Shown here piece by piece: positions 35,128 to 47,592 of a DNA stretch of 64,000 nucleotides (positions are counted from its first letter, which is position 1; every line of letters starts with the position of its first letter). Under the pieces are notes generated by a model. That model was given only the letters and a program-made list of their open reading frames with translations. It ran no database searches and was not told the origin of the DNA. Source of the stretch: Phycisphaerales bacterium UBA1161 (GTDB lineage Bacteria > Planctomycetota > Phycisphaerae > Tepidisphaerales > Tepidisphaeraceae); NCBI GenBank assembly GCA_002311745.1, contig DBZL01000055.1, positions 1-64,000 on the forward strand, read 5' to 3'. Position numbers and translations under genes: made by a program.

Positions 35128-35861
35128 TCATACGCGCCGAACATCTGGTCAAGACGTACCTCCTGGGCGGCCAGGAGGTGCGCGCGTTGGATGACCTGAG
35201 CCTGGAGATCGAGGCCGGCGAGATGGTGGCCATTCGCGGCCCCTCGGGCAGCGGCAAATCGACGCTGATGAACATCCTGGGTTGCCTGGATCGGGCGGAC
35301 AGCGGGCGCTATTTCCTGGCCGAACAGGACGTCTCTGACATGTCGAACAATGCCCTGGCGGAGATTCGCAACCGGCGCATCGGGTTCGTCTTTCAGAACT
35401 TCAATCTGTTGCCGCGGATGACCGCCCTGGAGAACGTCGAGCTGCCGCTGCATTATGCGGCGCGTCGGGACGCGGTGCAGCGGGCCAAGGAAGCCCTGCT
35501 GACCGTCGGCCTGGGAGACCGCATGCACCACGAGCCGAATCAGCTTTCCGGCGGCCAGCGGCAGCGCGTGGCGGTGGCGCGGGCGCTGGTGAACGATCCG
35601 TCCATCCTGCTGACGGATGAGCCGACCGGATCGCTGGACAGCCGCACCGGCGAAGAGATTCTGGCCCTGTTCAAGCATCTCAACGCGCAGGGCCGCACGA
35701 TTTTGGTGGTGACGCACGACTCCAACGTGGCGGCGCATTGTCAGCGCGAGGTTTATTTGCACGACGGCAGAGTGGCCGACCCGGCCGACCCGGCGGTGGC
35801 CGCCGGACAGGTTGCCCACGATCAGGAGACGCCTTGGGTGGCGCAGCCGGCCAGCCACTAG
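35124..35861 (+). CDS. macB: MacB-type ABC transporter ATP-binding protein
   Basis: A 245-residue ATPase from a GTG start that overlaps the macA stop. Walker A is GPSGSGKST, the Q-loop FVFQNFNLLPRMT, the signature LSGGQRQRVAVARAL, Walker B ILLTDEPTGSLD and the H-loop VVTHDSN. It belongs to the LolD/MacB subfamily. Nucleotide-binding and membrane parts are separate proteins here, unlike the fused E. coli MacB. A 25-residue Ala/Pro tail follows the domain. Confidence 0.95.
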   Translation: MIIRAEHLVKTYLLGGQEVRALDDLSLEIEAGEMVAIRGPSGSGKSTLMNILGCLDRADSGRYFLAEQDVSDMSNNALAEIRNRRIGFVFQNFNLLPRMTALENVELPLHYAARRDAVQRAKEALLTVGLGDRMHHEPNQLSGGQRQRVAVARALVNDPSILLTDEPTGSLDSRTGEEILALFKHLNAQGRTILVVTHDSNVAAHCQREVYLHDGRVADPADPAVAAGQVAHDQETPWVAQPASH

Positions 35862-35884
35862 CAACCAGCAACCAGCAACTTCTC
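35862..35884 (+). repeat. simple repeat AGCAACC between the two MacB genes
   Basis: The 23-bp gap consists of iterated CAACCAG units (about three) ending CTTCTC before the permease ATG. This short repeat type recurs in intergenic DNA of planctomycetes, as far as I recall. It contains no ribosome-binding site. Confidence 0.5.
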
Positions 35885-37090
35885 ATGCTTTTCTGGATGA
35901 TCGTCAAAGTCGCGCTCAAGAGCCTGTCGGCGAACAAGCTCCGCTCAGTGCTGGCGATGCTGGGGATCATCATCGGCGTGGGGGCGGTGATCACCAATCT
36001 GGCCATCGGCAGCGGGACGCGGCAGCAGGTGATCGCCCGATTCTCGGCCATGGGAACCAACCTCCTGGTCGTCCGCCCCGCCCAGCGCGGCAGCGGGGGC
36101 GTGATGTCCGGCACGCAGCAGAATCTGACCGTCGACGATGCCCAGGCGATCCTCAAGCTCTCCGGCGTCGCCGCCGTCGCGCCGGTCGTCGGCCGCAACG
36201 TGCAGGCCAAGTACCTGAGCCAAAACACCAACGTGAACATGACCGGCTCGGCCACGACCTATCTGTCCATCCGCGATTTCCAGATCGAGCGCGGCAGAAA
36301 TTTCGCCGACCAGGACGTCGATCATTGGGCCCGCGTCGCCGTTCTGGGTCCGGTCACGGCGTCGAATCTGTTCGGCGTTTCCGACGCCGTGGATCAGACG
36401 ATCAAGATCAACTCGATCAACTTTCGCGTGATCGGCGTGCTCAAAAGCAAGGGCGATCAGGGGTGGTTTAATCCGGACGACCAGATCATCATTCCCTACA
36501 CCACGGCGATGCACATCTTGATGGGCGTGATCAATGTGCGCGAGATCGACGTGGAAGCCGCCGACAACGCCAATATCAATTCGGTGCAGTCCGATCTGGA
36601 AACGCTGCTGCGCCGGCTGCACAAAACCCAGCCGGGCGCGCCCAGCGACGTGGACATCCGCAACCAAGCCGACCTCATCGCCACCGTCACCGAGACGCAG
36701 AACCAGTTCATCGTATTTCTGGGGGTCGTCGGCGGGGTGTCGCTGCTGGTCGGCGGCATCGGAATCATGAACATCATGCTCGTCACCGTGACCGAACGCA
36801 CGCGCGAGATCGGCATCCGCAAGGCCATCGGGGCGCGCGAGTTCGACATCCTCAGCCAGTTTCTCATCGAGGCGCTGCTGATGAGCGGCGTCGGCGGTTT
36901 GGTGGGCGCCGGGCTGGGAATCGGCGCCTCCTGGGCGGTCCGATCCTGGACCAGCTATGCGACGATCGTCAGTCCGTTCAGCGTGATGCTCGCCATGTTC
37001 GTGGCCGGGGTGGTCGGAATCTTCTTTGGATTTTATCCCGCCACCCGGGCGGCCAAGCTCGATCCCATCGAGGCGCTTCGCTATGAATGA
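35885..37090 (+). CDS. MacB-type ABC transporter permease
   Basis: A 401-residue FtsX/MacB permease from the ATG at 35885 (MLFWMIVKVALKSLSANK); the upstream open frame is a shadow of the ATPase gene. First helix with LAMLGIIIGVGAVI, a large periplasmic MacB-PCD domain (residues 35-270), then three helices in the FtsX domain (GGVSLLVGGIGIMNIMLVTV, ALLMSGVGGLVGAGLGIGAS and AMFVAGVVGIFFGFYP) and the classic ending AAKLDPIEALRYE. Forms a tripartite pump with the adaptor and TolC-like genes. Confidence 0.95.
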   Translation: MLFWMIVKVALKSLSANKLRSVLAMLGIIIGVGAVITNLAIGSGTRQQVIARFSAMGTNLLVVRPAQRGSGGVMSGTQQNLTVDDAQAILKLSGVAAVAPVVGRNVQAKYLSQNTNVNMTGSATTYLSIRDFQIERGRNFADQDVDHWARVAVLGPVTASNLFGVSDAVDQTIKINSINFRVIGVLKSKGDQGWFNPDDQIIIPYTTAMHILMGVINVREIDVEAADNANINSVQSDLETLLRRLHKTQPGAPSDVDIRNQADLIATVTETQNQFIVFLGVVGGVSLLVGGIGIMNIMLVTVTERTREIGIRKAIGAREFDILSQFLIEALLMSGVGGLVGAGLGIGASWAVRSWTSYATIVSPFSVMLAMFVAGVVGIFFGFYPATRAAKLDPIEALRYE

Positions 37091-38516
37091 CAAATCCTTC
37101 TGCCCCGTGCTGATCCGCGCCGCCGTCGGCGCGTGCATCATCCTGGTTGCCGGATGTTCGGTCGATCAGAGAAAAGAAGTCGCCACCTACCGCAAGGTGA
37201 TCGACGCCAACCAACCGGCCGCCGTCCGCGTCGCTCCCGGCGCGGTCGTCACGTTGACCGATGCCCTGGCCCTGGCCAACCAGAACGAGGAGCGCCTGGC
37301 CATCCAGGGCGAGACTTACCTTCAGGCCCTGATCGACAAGGACAGGGCGTTCGTCGCCTTTTTGCCGACCGTGAACCTGGCTCCCAGCTATCAGCTCGCC
37401 AGCGTCGGCAACGCTACCTTCGGGGCCACGAGCCATCAGACGCAGGTGCCGGTCAATGCCCAGGCCAATCTGTTCAACGGATTTCGCGACTATCACGCCC
37501 TCAAAGCCGCCGAGGCCGGCATCGAGCAGCAAAAGCAGTTGGTCCTCGACCTGCAACAAACCGTCCTGCTGGACGTAGCCCAGACCTATTACCAGATTTT
37601 GGCCAGCGAGCAGTCGGTGGAGGTGCTGACCAATTCCCTGGCGGTGCAGCGGGCGCGCGTGCAGAACATCCAGGCCCAGGCCAAAGTGGGAACGGCCCGG
37701 CCCCTGGACGTGGCGCAGGCGCAGGCGCAGCTCTCGGCGACGCAGGTGTCGCTGAACTCGGCCCGCGCCGATGTGCTCAACGGCCGGTCGCTGCTGGCGT
37801 ACCTGGTGGATGCGCCGATCGAGGACAATCCGCTGCGGGATGATTACGAGCCGCCGGCGGATCTGGCGCCGCTGGCCGGTTGGCAGGCCCAGGCCGAGGC
37901 CGGACGCCAAGACCTCCTGGCCGCCGCGGCGGCCGTCAAGTCCGCACGCGAAAACGTCGAGGTCGCCTTCGGACAGTACTATCCATCCGTGGATCTGAAC
38001 CTGAACTACCAGCTTTACGATGAGGCGCTGTCCGGCGGCGGGGCGTGGACCGGACTGCTCTCCCTGAACCTGCCGATCTTCACCGGCGGATTGATCGAGG
38101 CGAACGTGCGCACCGCCTGGTCGCAGTTCCGACAGGCCGCCTTGACGCAGGCGCAGCTTCGCCGGCAGATCGACCAGATCGTCGAGACCGCGTACGTGAA
38201 TCTCGATCTGGCCCGCCGCCAGCTTCGTGAATTGCAGGTCGAAGTGGAGGCGGCCCGGCAGGCGCTGTACCTGGCCGACCAACTCTACCACGCCGGCAAC
38301 GGCACGCTTCTGGATGTCCTGATCGCCCAGGACACGCTGCTGTCCACCCAACTGCAACTGACCACTGAGCAGTTCACGCAGAAGACGGCCTACTTCAACC
38401 TGCTGCGAACGGTCGGCACGCTGAAGCTGCAGATGACCAGCGCCACCCGGCCCTCGCAGCAGCACATTCGCGAACTGGCCACGCAGCCGACCACCATCCC
38501 CACCACCCGGCCATGA
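37083..38516 (+). CDS. TolC-family outer-membrane efflux lipoprotein
   Basis: A 477-residue protein with a lipoprotein signal (ACIILVAGCS). It has the paired OEP repeats, each with long coiled helices and short barrel strands (FLPTVNLAPSYQLA ... YYPSVDLNLNYQLYDE), and the signature LAQAQLSATQVSLNSARAD-like periodicity. The start overlaps the permease stop by 8 bp. It completes the tetR-macA-macB-macB-tolC operon, and its own stop overlaps the oxidoreductase start by ATGA. Confidence 0.92.
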   Translation: MNDKSFCPVLIRAAVGACIILVAGCSVDQRKEVATYRKVIDANQPAAVRVAPGAVVTLTDALALANQNEERLAIQGETYLQALIDKDRAFVAFLPTVNLAPSYQLASVGNATFGATSHQTQVPVNAQANLFNGFRDYHALKAAEAGIEQQKQLVLDLQQTVLLDVAQTYYQILASEQSVEVLTNSLAVQRARVQNIQAQAKVGTARPLDVAQAQAQLSATQVSLNSARADVLNGRSLLAYLVDAPIEDNPLRDDYEPPADLAPLAGWQAQAEAGRQDLLAAAAAVKSARENVEVAFGQYYPSVDLNLNYQLYDEALSGGGAWTGLLSLNLPIFTGGLIEANVRTAWSQFRQAALTQAQLRRQIDQIVETAYVNLDLARRQLRELQVEVEAARQALYLADQLYHAGNGTLLDVLIAQDTLLSTQLQLTTEQFTQKTAYFNLLRTVGTLKLQMTSATRPSQQHIRELATQPTTIPTTRP

Positions 38517-39529
38517 AAACGTTCGCGGCACTTTTGGTCGGGGCCGGGAAAATGGGCCGGGCGTGGGCCCAAACGCTGGGCGATTGCGACCGCGTGCGCA
38601 CCGTCGGCTGGGTCGACAACCGCCCCGGCGCCGCGGCCGAGGCGATCGAGAATCTCAAACTCTCCGCCGTCACCGCCTACGACGATCTTGGCCAAGCCTT
38701 GGCCCAGCAGCGGCCGGATTTTGTCCTCAACGTCACTTCGCCCGATGCCCATGTCGCGGTGACCCTGGCCGCACTGAAGGCCGGCGCCGCCGTCCTGAGC
38801 GAAAAACCGATGGCCGATTCGCTTACGCGGGCGCGAAAATTGATCGCCGCCGGCGAAAAGGCCGGCAAACTTCTCATGGTCAGCCAAAGCCGCCGCTATC
38901 ACGCCGGCGCTGTGGCGTTCCGCCAGCTCATCCGCGATCACCTGGGCGGCCTGGGAATCCTCAACAGCGACTTCTTCCTCGGCGCCCACTTCGACGGATT
39001 CCGCAACGAGATGGAAAACGTCCTGCTGCTGGACATGGCCAGCCACAACTTCGACAGCGCCCGCTTCTTCAGCGGCCAAGAGCCGATCAGCGTTTACTGC
39101 GAGCAATTCAACCCAAGCTGGAGTTGGTACAAAGGCGCCGACAGCGCCGTGGCGATTTTCGAGATGACCGGCGGCCTGCGCTACACCTACCGCGGAAGCT
39201 GGTGCGCCGACGGCCTGCCGACAAGCTGGGAATCGCAGTGGCGTGCCCACGGCCCCCGCGGCGCAGCGACTTGGGACGGCGAAACCGCCCCCATCGCCGC
39301 CCGCGTCACGGGAGACAAGGACCTGATCCGCGACTGCCAAAAGATCACCGCCACACCGCCCGATCTGCCCTTCGGCGGCATCGCCGGCTCGCTCCGCGAA
39401 TTCCTCGACGCCCTGGAGACCGGGCGCAGGCCCCAAGGCGAATGTCACGACAACATCAAGAGTTTGGCCATGGTCTTCGCCGCCGTCGAATCGGCCCAAA
39501 CGGGAAAACGCGTGAAAGTGCGGGGGTAA
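38513..39529 (+). CDS. Gfo/Idh/MocA family oxidoreductase
   Basis: A 338-residue NAD(P)-dependent dehydrogenase acting on sugars or cyclitols. The Rossmann motif is LLVGAGKMGRAWA; the catalytic lysine is in VLSEKPMA; the downstream LLDMASHNFDSARFF carries the usual His. It overlaps the TolC-like gene by 4 bp, so it is at least transcriptionally attached to the efflux operon, though a functional link is not obvious. Substrate unknown. Confidence 0.9.
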   Translation: MKTFAALLVGAGKMGRAWAQTLGDCDRVRTVGWVDNRPGAAAEAIENLKLSAVTAYDDLGQALAQQRPDFVLNVTSPDAHVAVTLAALKAGAAVLSEKPMADSLTRARKLIAAGEKAGKLLMVSQSRRYHAGAVAFRQLIRDHLGGLGILNSDFFLGAHFDGFRNEMENVLLLDMASHNFDSARFFSGQEPISVYCEQFNPSWSWYKGADSAVAIFEMTGGLRYTYRGSWCADGLPTSWESQWRAHGPRGAATWDGETAPIAARVTGDKDLIRDCQKITATPPDLPFGGIAGSLREFLDALETGRRPQGECHDNIKSLAMVFAAVESAQTGKRVKVRG

Positions 39530-39530
39530 T

Positions 39531-39558
39531 TTGCGGCGCAGTGCGTAAATGGTATCAT
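39531..39558 (+). promoter_or_regulatory. predicted promoter of the KAP-LRR gene
   Basis: TTGCGG (39531-39536), 16-bp spacer, TATCAT (39553-39558). The -10 box ends 7 nt before the ATG, so the transcript would start at or beside the start codon. Confidence 0.42.
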
Positions 39559-39565
39559 TCGTAGC

Positions 39566-41716
39566 ATGTCCGCGTCCGGGGCATCGGCCACGTTGGAGCC
39601 GCTGGTCTTTCTGGAAGACGAGCCTGTCGTCAACCACCGGGTTGACGAGCTGGGCTTGTCGACCTTCGCGCACATCGTGGCCGGCGCCGCCCTGGGGACG
39701 GCCGGGCCGTTCACCATCGGCATCTTCGGCGATTGGGGCCAGGGGAAAAGCTCCGTATTGAAACAGACTCGCAGCCTTCTGGATGAAGCGTCCAGCCCCG
39801 ATCTGCCCATCGTCACGGTGATGTTCAACGCCTGGCAGTTCGAGCAGGAAGAGCACCCGATCGTGCCCCTGGTGGCCGCGATCGTGGAGGCCCTGGAGGA
39901 AAAGCTCGAGGAGTGGAAAAGCCAAGGCGGGAAAATCCTTGACCGGGCAAAGACATCGCTCGAGTCGATATCCGCGACGTTGCGCGCGATCGCCTACTCT
40001 TCCTCGGCCAAGATTGGCGGAGGCGTCGAATTGGCATTCGATGCCGCAAAAGTGATCGAGCGATACGACGAGATCAAAAAGAAAACCCGAGAGCCGCTAT
40101 TGAGTCCCACGTTGCATCACGTGGCTCTTAAGACGTTGGCCGAAACCGCAGGGACGGAAAAGAAGGATCAGCCACCACTTTACAAAATCGTCGTTTTGAT
40201 TGACGACCTGGATCGCTGCCTGCCGCCGCTGGCGCTGCGCATGCTGGAGAGCACCAAAGTCGTCCTCGCCCAGCGTGGCTTCATCTTCGTGCTGGCCTTG
40301 GATCATCGGATCGTGCAGGGGTATCTGACGTATCGCTACGCGACGGATTTCCACGTCAAGGATTACGACGCGGGGCCGTCGTACCTCGACAAAATCGTGC
40401 AGTTGCCCCTGTACGTGCCCGCGCACCATGAGCGTTTCGATGCGTATATCGGAAAGCTGATGGATCGGCCGGAAATGCAAACCAAATCCAACAAGGAGGT
40501 CAGGGAGGCGGTCATTCAGTTGAAGGAAGTGTTGGCGGTCGGGTTGGACGCCAATCCGCGCAAGCTGCTGCGCTTCGTCAACAATTTGATCGTCGATCGG
40601 TGCCTTTGGATGCTCATGGAGCGGCACGTGGACGCAGCCCTTTTGGGCTTGTGCGCGGTGGCGCGCATTATTCGCAACCATCTAGGCGATGGGCGTTATC
40701 AGATGCTGTTGAGGTCCCAGGAACTGTGCCAGACCCTGGCCGCGGGGGGAATCGTTAAGCTTCGCGGGTCCATCAAATCCATTTCATCCGATTGGCAAGG
40801 CCATCGCATCCAGGAGATCTGCACCGCCTTGGAACAAAAAGAGTTCCTCGGCAAGCTGTTCCAAACCGAGCCGGGGCGCCAGTGGCTTTCGGAGCCATCC
40901 AGCAGAGCCAAGGTGGATCGTTTCCTGGCCATGCGTGATGAATCAGGTGGCTCGACGTTGACCGGTCGCGCAGCCATCGAGAACGCTATCCGGCGGGCTC
41001 TTAAGCTACCCAAGGGCACAGTCATCACGGAAGAAGAGGGACGAGTTGTTACCGTGCTTGATCTTATCGGAACTCCCATTGCGGATGGCGATCTTGCGTT
41101 GATAGCGCAATTGCCATCGCTCCGAGAACTTCGCCTTGACGCCACGCAGGTGACCGACGCGGGCCTGGTGCATCTGCAAAAGCTTCCGAACCTGGAGTCG
41201 CTATTGCTCGCCGCCACCCGGGTGACCGACGCGGGCCTGTTGCATCTGCAAAAGCTTCAGAAGCTCAAGGGGCTGTCGCTCGACGAGACCCAGGTGACCG
41301 ACGCGGGTCTGTTGCATCTGCAAAAGCTTCAGAACCTGGAGCGGCTGTCGCTCTTCGGGACCCAGGTGACGGACGCGGGACTGGTGTATCTGGAAAAGCT
41401 TCAGAACCTGAGGCGGCTGTGGCTCATGGGGACCCAGGTGACGGACGCGGGCCTGGTGCGTCTGCAAATGCTTCAGAACCTGGTGCAGCTATTGCTCGCC
41501 AAGACCCATGTGACGGATGCGGGCCTGGTGTATCTGCAAGAGCTTCAGAACCTGGAGGAGGTGTCGCTCGACCAGACCCAGGTGACGGACGGGGGACTGA
41601 TGCATCTGAAAGGGCTTGCGAAGCTGAAGTGGCTGTCGCTCTCCGCCACGCGGGTGACGGACGCGGGCGTGGCGAATTTAAAAGCTGCGTTGCCGCAACT
41701 TGAAGTTCTCCGGTAA
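39566..41716 (+). CDS. KAP-family P-loop NTPase fused to C-terminal leucine-rich repeats
   Basis: A 716-residue protein with a NLR-like plan. Residues 1-480 form a KAP NTPase: Walker [10 protein letters not shown] (55-63), the KAP-specific [14 protein letters not shown] (85-98), Walker [14 protein letters not shown] (209-221), and [14 protein letters not shown]. The usual inserted KAP membrane helices are not evident, so it may be soluble. From about residue 505, nine leucine-rich repeats follow, mostly 24 residues with consensus [23 protein letters not shown] proteins include PifA, which blocks phage T7; LRRs are sensor modules in NLR immune receptors. A defence or sensing role is inference. 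It is a single gene with its own promoter, and no toxin-like effector domain is recognisable. Confidence 0.85.
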   Translation: MSASGASATLEPLVFLEDEPVVNHRVDELGLSTFAHIVAGAALGTAGPFTIGIFGDWGQGKSSVLKQTRSLLDEASSPDLPIVTVMFNAWQFEQEEHPIVPLVAAIVEALEEKLEEWKSQGGKILDRAKTSLESISATLRAIAYSSSAKIGGGVELAFDAAKVIERYDEIKKKTREPLLSPTLHHVALKTLAETAGTEKKDQPPLYKIVVLIDDLDRCLPPLALRMLESTKVVLAQRGFIFVLALDHRIVQGYLTYRYATDFHVKDYDAGPSYLDKIVQLPLYVPAHHERFDAYIGKLMDRPEMQTKSNKEVREAVIQLKEVLAVGLDANPRKLLRFVNNLIVDRCLWMLMERHVDAALLGLCAVARIIRNHLGDGRYQMLLRSQELCQTLAAGGIVKLRGSIKSISSDWQGHRIQEICTALEQKEFLGKLFQTEPGRQWLSEPSSRAKVDRFLAMRDESGGSTLTGRAAIENAIRRALKLPKGTVITEEEGRVVTVLDLIGTPIADGDLALIAQLPSLRELRLDATQVTDAGLVHLQKLPNLESLLLAATRVTDAGLLHLQKLQKLKGLSLDETQVTDAGLLHLQKLQNLERLSLFGTQVTDAGLVYLEKLQNLRRLWLMGTQVTDAGLVRLQMLQNLVQLLLAKTHVTDAGLVYLQELQNLEEVSLDQTQVTDGGLMHLKGLAKLKWLSLSATRVTDAGVANLKAALPQLEVLR
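41055..41716 (+). repeat. 72-bp tandem DNA repeats encoding the LRR domain
   Basis: Units beginning caggtgac(c/g)gacgcgggcc are repeated seven or eight times at exact 72-bp spacing, with runs such as ctgcaaaagcttcagaacct nearly identical between units. Variation falls mainly in the bases that encode the surface positions following each TQ/TR. This looks like recent amplification with recombination between units. Confidence 0.8.
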
Positions 41717-41727
41717 CGGGTCCCGCC

Positions 41728-41757
41728 TTGGCAAAGCCGGCGACGCTCCTGTACATT
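41728..41757 (+). promoter_or_regulatory. possible carB promoter
   Basis: TTGGCA (41728-41733), 18-bp spacer, TACATT (41752-41757); transcription would begin near 41764, giving a leader of about 26 nt. It lies just after the KAP-LRR stop codon. Confidence 0.38.
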
Positions 41758-41789
41758 ACCTCGAATTTTGTCCGCTCGAAGTGCGACGT

Positions 41790-45221
<3,432 letters not shown>

Positions 45222-46295
45222 TCACCAGAAAATCAGGCGGCGGGCGACTCGCCAATACGCCGCCAGCAGGGGATTGCCCACGCGGGCCAGCAGGGGGCTG
45301 TGGATTTCGGGAAAGTCGATGCGACCTAGAAAGTCGCGTGTGAATTCGCGGTCGCCGATGCGCCGGCGGCGCTGGGCGTCCCGGCGGCGGCGCAGCAGTC
45401 GCGCCAGATTCTTGCCCGACATGAAAAACGCGCAGGCGCGCAGCTTCTGCCGCAGGATTTTGTTTCGCCAAGCGAAATAGAACTGGCCCGCTTCCATCAG
45501 CAGCAGGGCCGGCAGGATCAGCAGGAGCGTGGGAATCCTGTAATACTTCGCCAGCAGATACCAGCGATTACGCTCCAGAAAGTAATAAAACCGATAGTCG
45601 CGTTGGAAGTTGTATTGGTGCCAGACGACGGCCGCGGGGACGTAATCGACGCGATGGCCAAGCTGGCGCAATTTCCAGCCCAGGTCCGCGTCTTCCAGGT
45701 AGAGAAAAAACAGCTCGTCGAACGGCCGATCGGGGCCGACGGCGTCGGTGCGGATCATCAGGGCGGCGCCGGAGGGGAAGTCAATCGGGCGCGGCCGGTC
45801 AAGCGAGCCGTCGTCGATGCGTCCGTAGGCGCTGACCAGGCCGAAGCCCAGGAAATGGGACTGATTGCCGGCGGAGTTGAAGCGGTCTTTTTGCGGCCAG
45901 AGGAGCAGCTTGGGCTGTGCGGCGGCGACGGCGGGGTGTTGTTGCAGGTGATCCACCAGGGCGGCCAGCCAGCCGGATTTCACGATCGTGTCCTGGTTCA
46001 GCAGGGCCAGGTAGTGTGCCTGCGGATAACTGCGGCGGGCGTGATCCCAGCCGGCGTTGGCGCCGTCGCCATAGCCGCGGTTGTCGTCCAAGGTGACCAA
46101 ATCGACGGCGGGGAAATTCTGCCGCACAAACTCGGCGCTGCCGTCGGTGCTGGCGTTGTCGATGACGATGACGCGGCGGGCCAGGCCGGGATCCTGTGAA
46201 TCCAGAACGGATCGGAGGCAATCGTGCAGGACGCGGCGTCCGTTGAAGCAGACGACCAAGACGGCGACCTGGGGTGGTTCAGGATTTGCTGTCAT
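45222..46295 (-). CDS. glycosyltransferase family 2 (rhamnosyltransferase-like)
   Basis: A 357-residue GT-A enzyme with VLVVCFNGRRVLHDCL, VIDNASTDGSAEFV, NRGYGDGANAGWDHA, the metal-binding LLNQDTIV, and FFLYLEDADLGWKL. A hydrophobic C-terminal segment (LLLILPALLLMEAGQFYFAW) and a very basic tail (RRRRDAQRRRRIGD) suggest membrane association. Probably builds surface glycans with the next two genes on the strand. Its stop touches the carB stop. Confidence 0.9.
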   Translation of the reverse strand: MTANPEPPQVAVLVVCFNGRRVLHDCLRSVLDSQDPGLARRVIVIDNASTDGSAEFVRQNFPAVDLVTLDDNRGYGDGANAGWDHARRSYPQAHYLALLNQDTIVKSGWLAALVDHLQQHPAVAAAQPKLLLWPQKDRFNSAGNQSHFLGFGLVSAYGRIDDGSLDRPRPIDFPSGAALMIRTDAVGPDRPFDELFFLYLEDADLGWKLRQLGHRVDYVPAAVVWHQYNFQRDYRFYYFLERNRWYLLAKYYRIPTLLLILPALLLMEAGQFYFAWRNKILRQKLRACAFFMSGKNLARLLRRRRDAQRRRRIGDREFTRDFLGRIDFPEIHSPLLARVGNPLLAAYWRVARRLIFW

Positions 46296-46665
46296 CGGCT
46301 GGCGGGCCCGGAGGCGTGTCCGCGGCGTTGCGGTCGCTCATGCCGTGCTTTTCCATGATGATGCCGACGATCTGCGCCAGCGTGGAGATTTTGCGGTCCT
46401 GCAGGCTGACGATGGTGAGCAGTTCGAAGACCATGAGTATGAGGAAGGCCACGACGCACAGGACGGAGACGGTGTGGTACTCGATGCGCAATTTTTCGGC
46501 CAGCCAACCGACGCCGGTGGGCCAAACGGCCAGCACCAGAAACGGCAGCCCGGTGATGGTGAACAGGAGCATGTGCCGTTCCTTGAGGCGGTAGGTTCGC
46601 AGGCGGAGGACCGCCGCGATCAGGACCGTCGCGCCGAACAAGAGCAGGATGATGCGAGCGATCAT
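46279..46665 (-). CDS. DUF2304 family small membrane protein
   Basis: A 128-residue protein with three membrane helices (IARIILLLFGATVLIAAVL, MLLFTITGLPFLVLAVWP and TVSVLCVVAFLILMVFELL), a conserved pattern for DUF2304. It is flanked on the same strand by two family 2 glycosyltransferases, the common context for this family. The start at 46665 lies 11 bp after the upstream glycosyltransferase stop; its stop overlaps the downstream gene by 17 bp. Probably an accessory of the glycosyltransferase. Confidence 0.82.
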   Translation of the reverse strand: MIARIILLLFGATVLIAAVLRLRTYRLKERHMLLFTITGLPFLVLAVWPTGVGWLAEKLRIEYHTVSVLCVVAFLILMVFELLTIVSLQDRKISTLAQIVGIIMEKHGMSDRNAADTPPGPPADDSKS

Positions 46666-46676
46666 GGCGATGGTGC

Positions 46677-47510
46677 TCAAGGCAAGTCGAGCTTGCTGCT
46701 GGGCCAGGGTTGGCGGACCATGTCCAAGAGCAGGCAGACGCCCACTTTCAGCACGTAAAACAGGCCCGCGGCCAGAGAGATGCTGCTCTTGCCGTACATG
46801 CGGCGGCGCATGAGCGCCGGCACTTCCACGACCTTGAATTTCGAGCGGTGCAGAAGCAGCACGACCTCCGGCTCCGGATAATCCTCCGGATACCAGTGGG
46901 CGTAGGCGCGAATGACTCGGCGATTGACGGCGCGGAAACCGCTGGTGCAATCGGTGATCTGCAAGCCCGAAAGCAGGCGAATCCAGGCGCTGAGCAACCG
47001 GATGCCCATCATGCGGGGCATGGAGGTGCGGAATCGGCTTGTGGCCAGGAAGCGCGATCCGACGACCAGGTCAGCGCCGGTGCTCTGGAGCGTTCGGATG
47101 AGTTGCCGCACGCCGCTGGGACGGTGCTGTCCGTCGGCGTCGACTTGCACGGCCACGTCGTAGCGATGCAGCGCGGCGTAGCGGTAGCCGGTCTGCATGG
47201 CGCCGCCGATGCCCAGGTTAAACGGCAGACTCACCACGCGGGTGTTGGGCGGCACGTTGCGCACGGTGTCATCCGTCGAGCCATCGTCGATCACCAGCAC
47301 GTCGTAGTCCGGAAGCAGCCGGTTGACCCGCCGCACCAGCCGGCCGACGGATTTACTTTCGTTGAATGCGGGGATGATGATGAGACACTTCAGCTTGGCA
47401 GGCGAGGGCGGCGCTTGCGGCGGCGGTTGCCCTGCCGGCAGGGGAATGTCCCGCATGACCGGAAGGGGCTTGAGGCCGGTGGACTGAAGAGTCGGTGTTA
47501 ACACCACCAT
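46677..47510 (-). CDS. glycosyltransferase family 2 (DPM1-like)
   Basis: A 277-residue enzyme: after a Pro-rich N-terminus come LIIIPAFNESKSVGRLV, LVIDDGSTDDTV, NLGIGGAMQTGYRYA, the metal-binding QVDADGQH, and TSGFRAVNRRVIRAYA. These are typical of dolichyl/polyprenyl-phosphate mannosyltransferase-like proteins. An ATG 18 codons inside the Pro-rich region is an alternative start. It heads the leftward glycosyltransferase / DUF2304 / glycosyltransferase set. Confidence 0.9.
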   Translation of the reverse strand: MVVLTPTLQSTGLKPLPVMRDIPLPAGQPPPQAPPSPAKLKCLIIIPAFNESKSVGRLVRRVNRLLPDYDVLVIDDGSTDDTVRNVPPNTRVVSLPFNLGIGGAMQTGYRYAALHRYDVAVQVDADGQHRPSGVRQLIRTLQSTGADLVVGSRFLATSRFRTSMPRMMGIRLLSAWIRLLSGLQITDCTSGFRAVNRRVIRAYAHWYPEDYPEPEVVLLLHRSKFKVVEVPALMRRRMYGKSSISLAAGLFYVLKVGVCLLLDMVRQPWPSSKLDLP

Positions 47511-47592
47511 AATCCCGCTGACTTTACCGAATGCCCCATGCCGACGCGAGCCCCTTTTTGCGGAATCTACAGCGGCCCAGGAAACGCCGGGA

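Noticed and set aside
41055..41716. Regularly spaced 72-bp DNA repeats resembling an array
   Set aside because: They are in frame, encode leucine-rich repeats and have no unique spacers or leader; not CRISPR.
1846..41716. PglX-like methylase and KAP-LRR protein as parts of one defence system
   Set aside because: They are 35 kb apart with unrelated operons between; nothing links them beyond possible defence themes.
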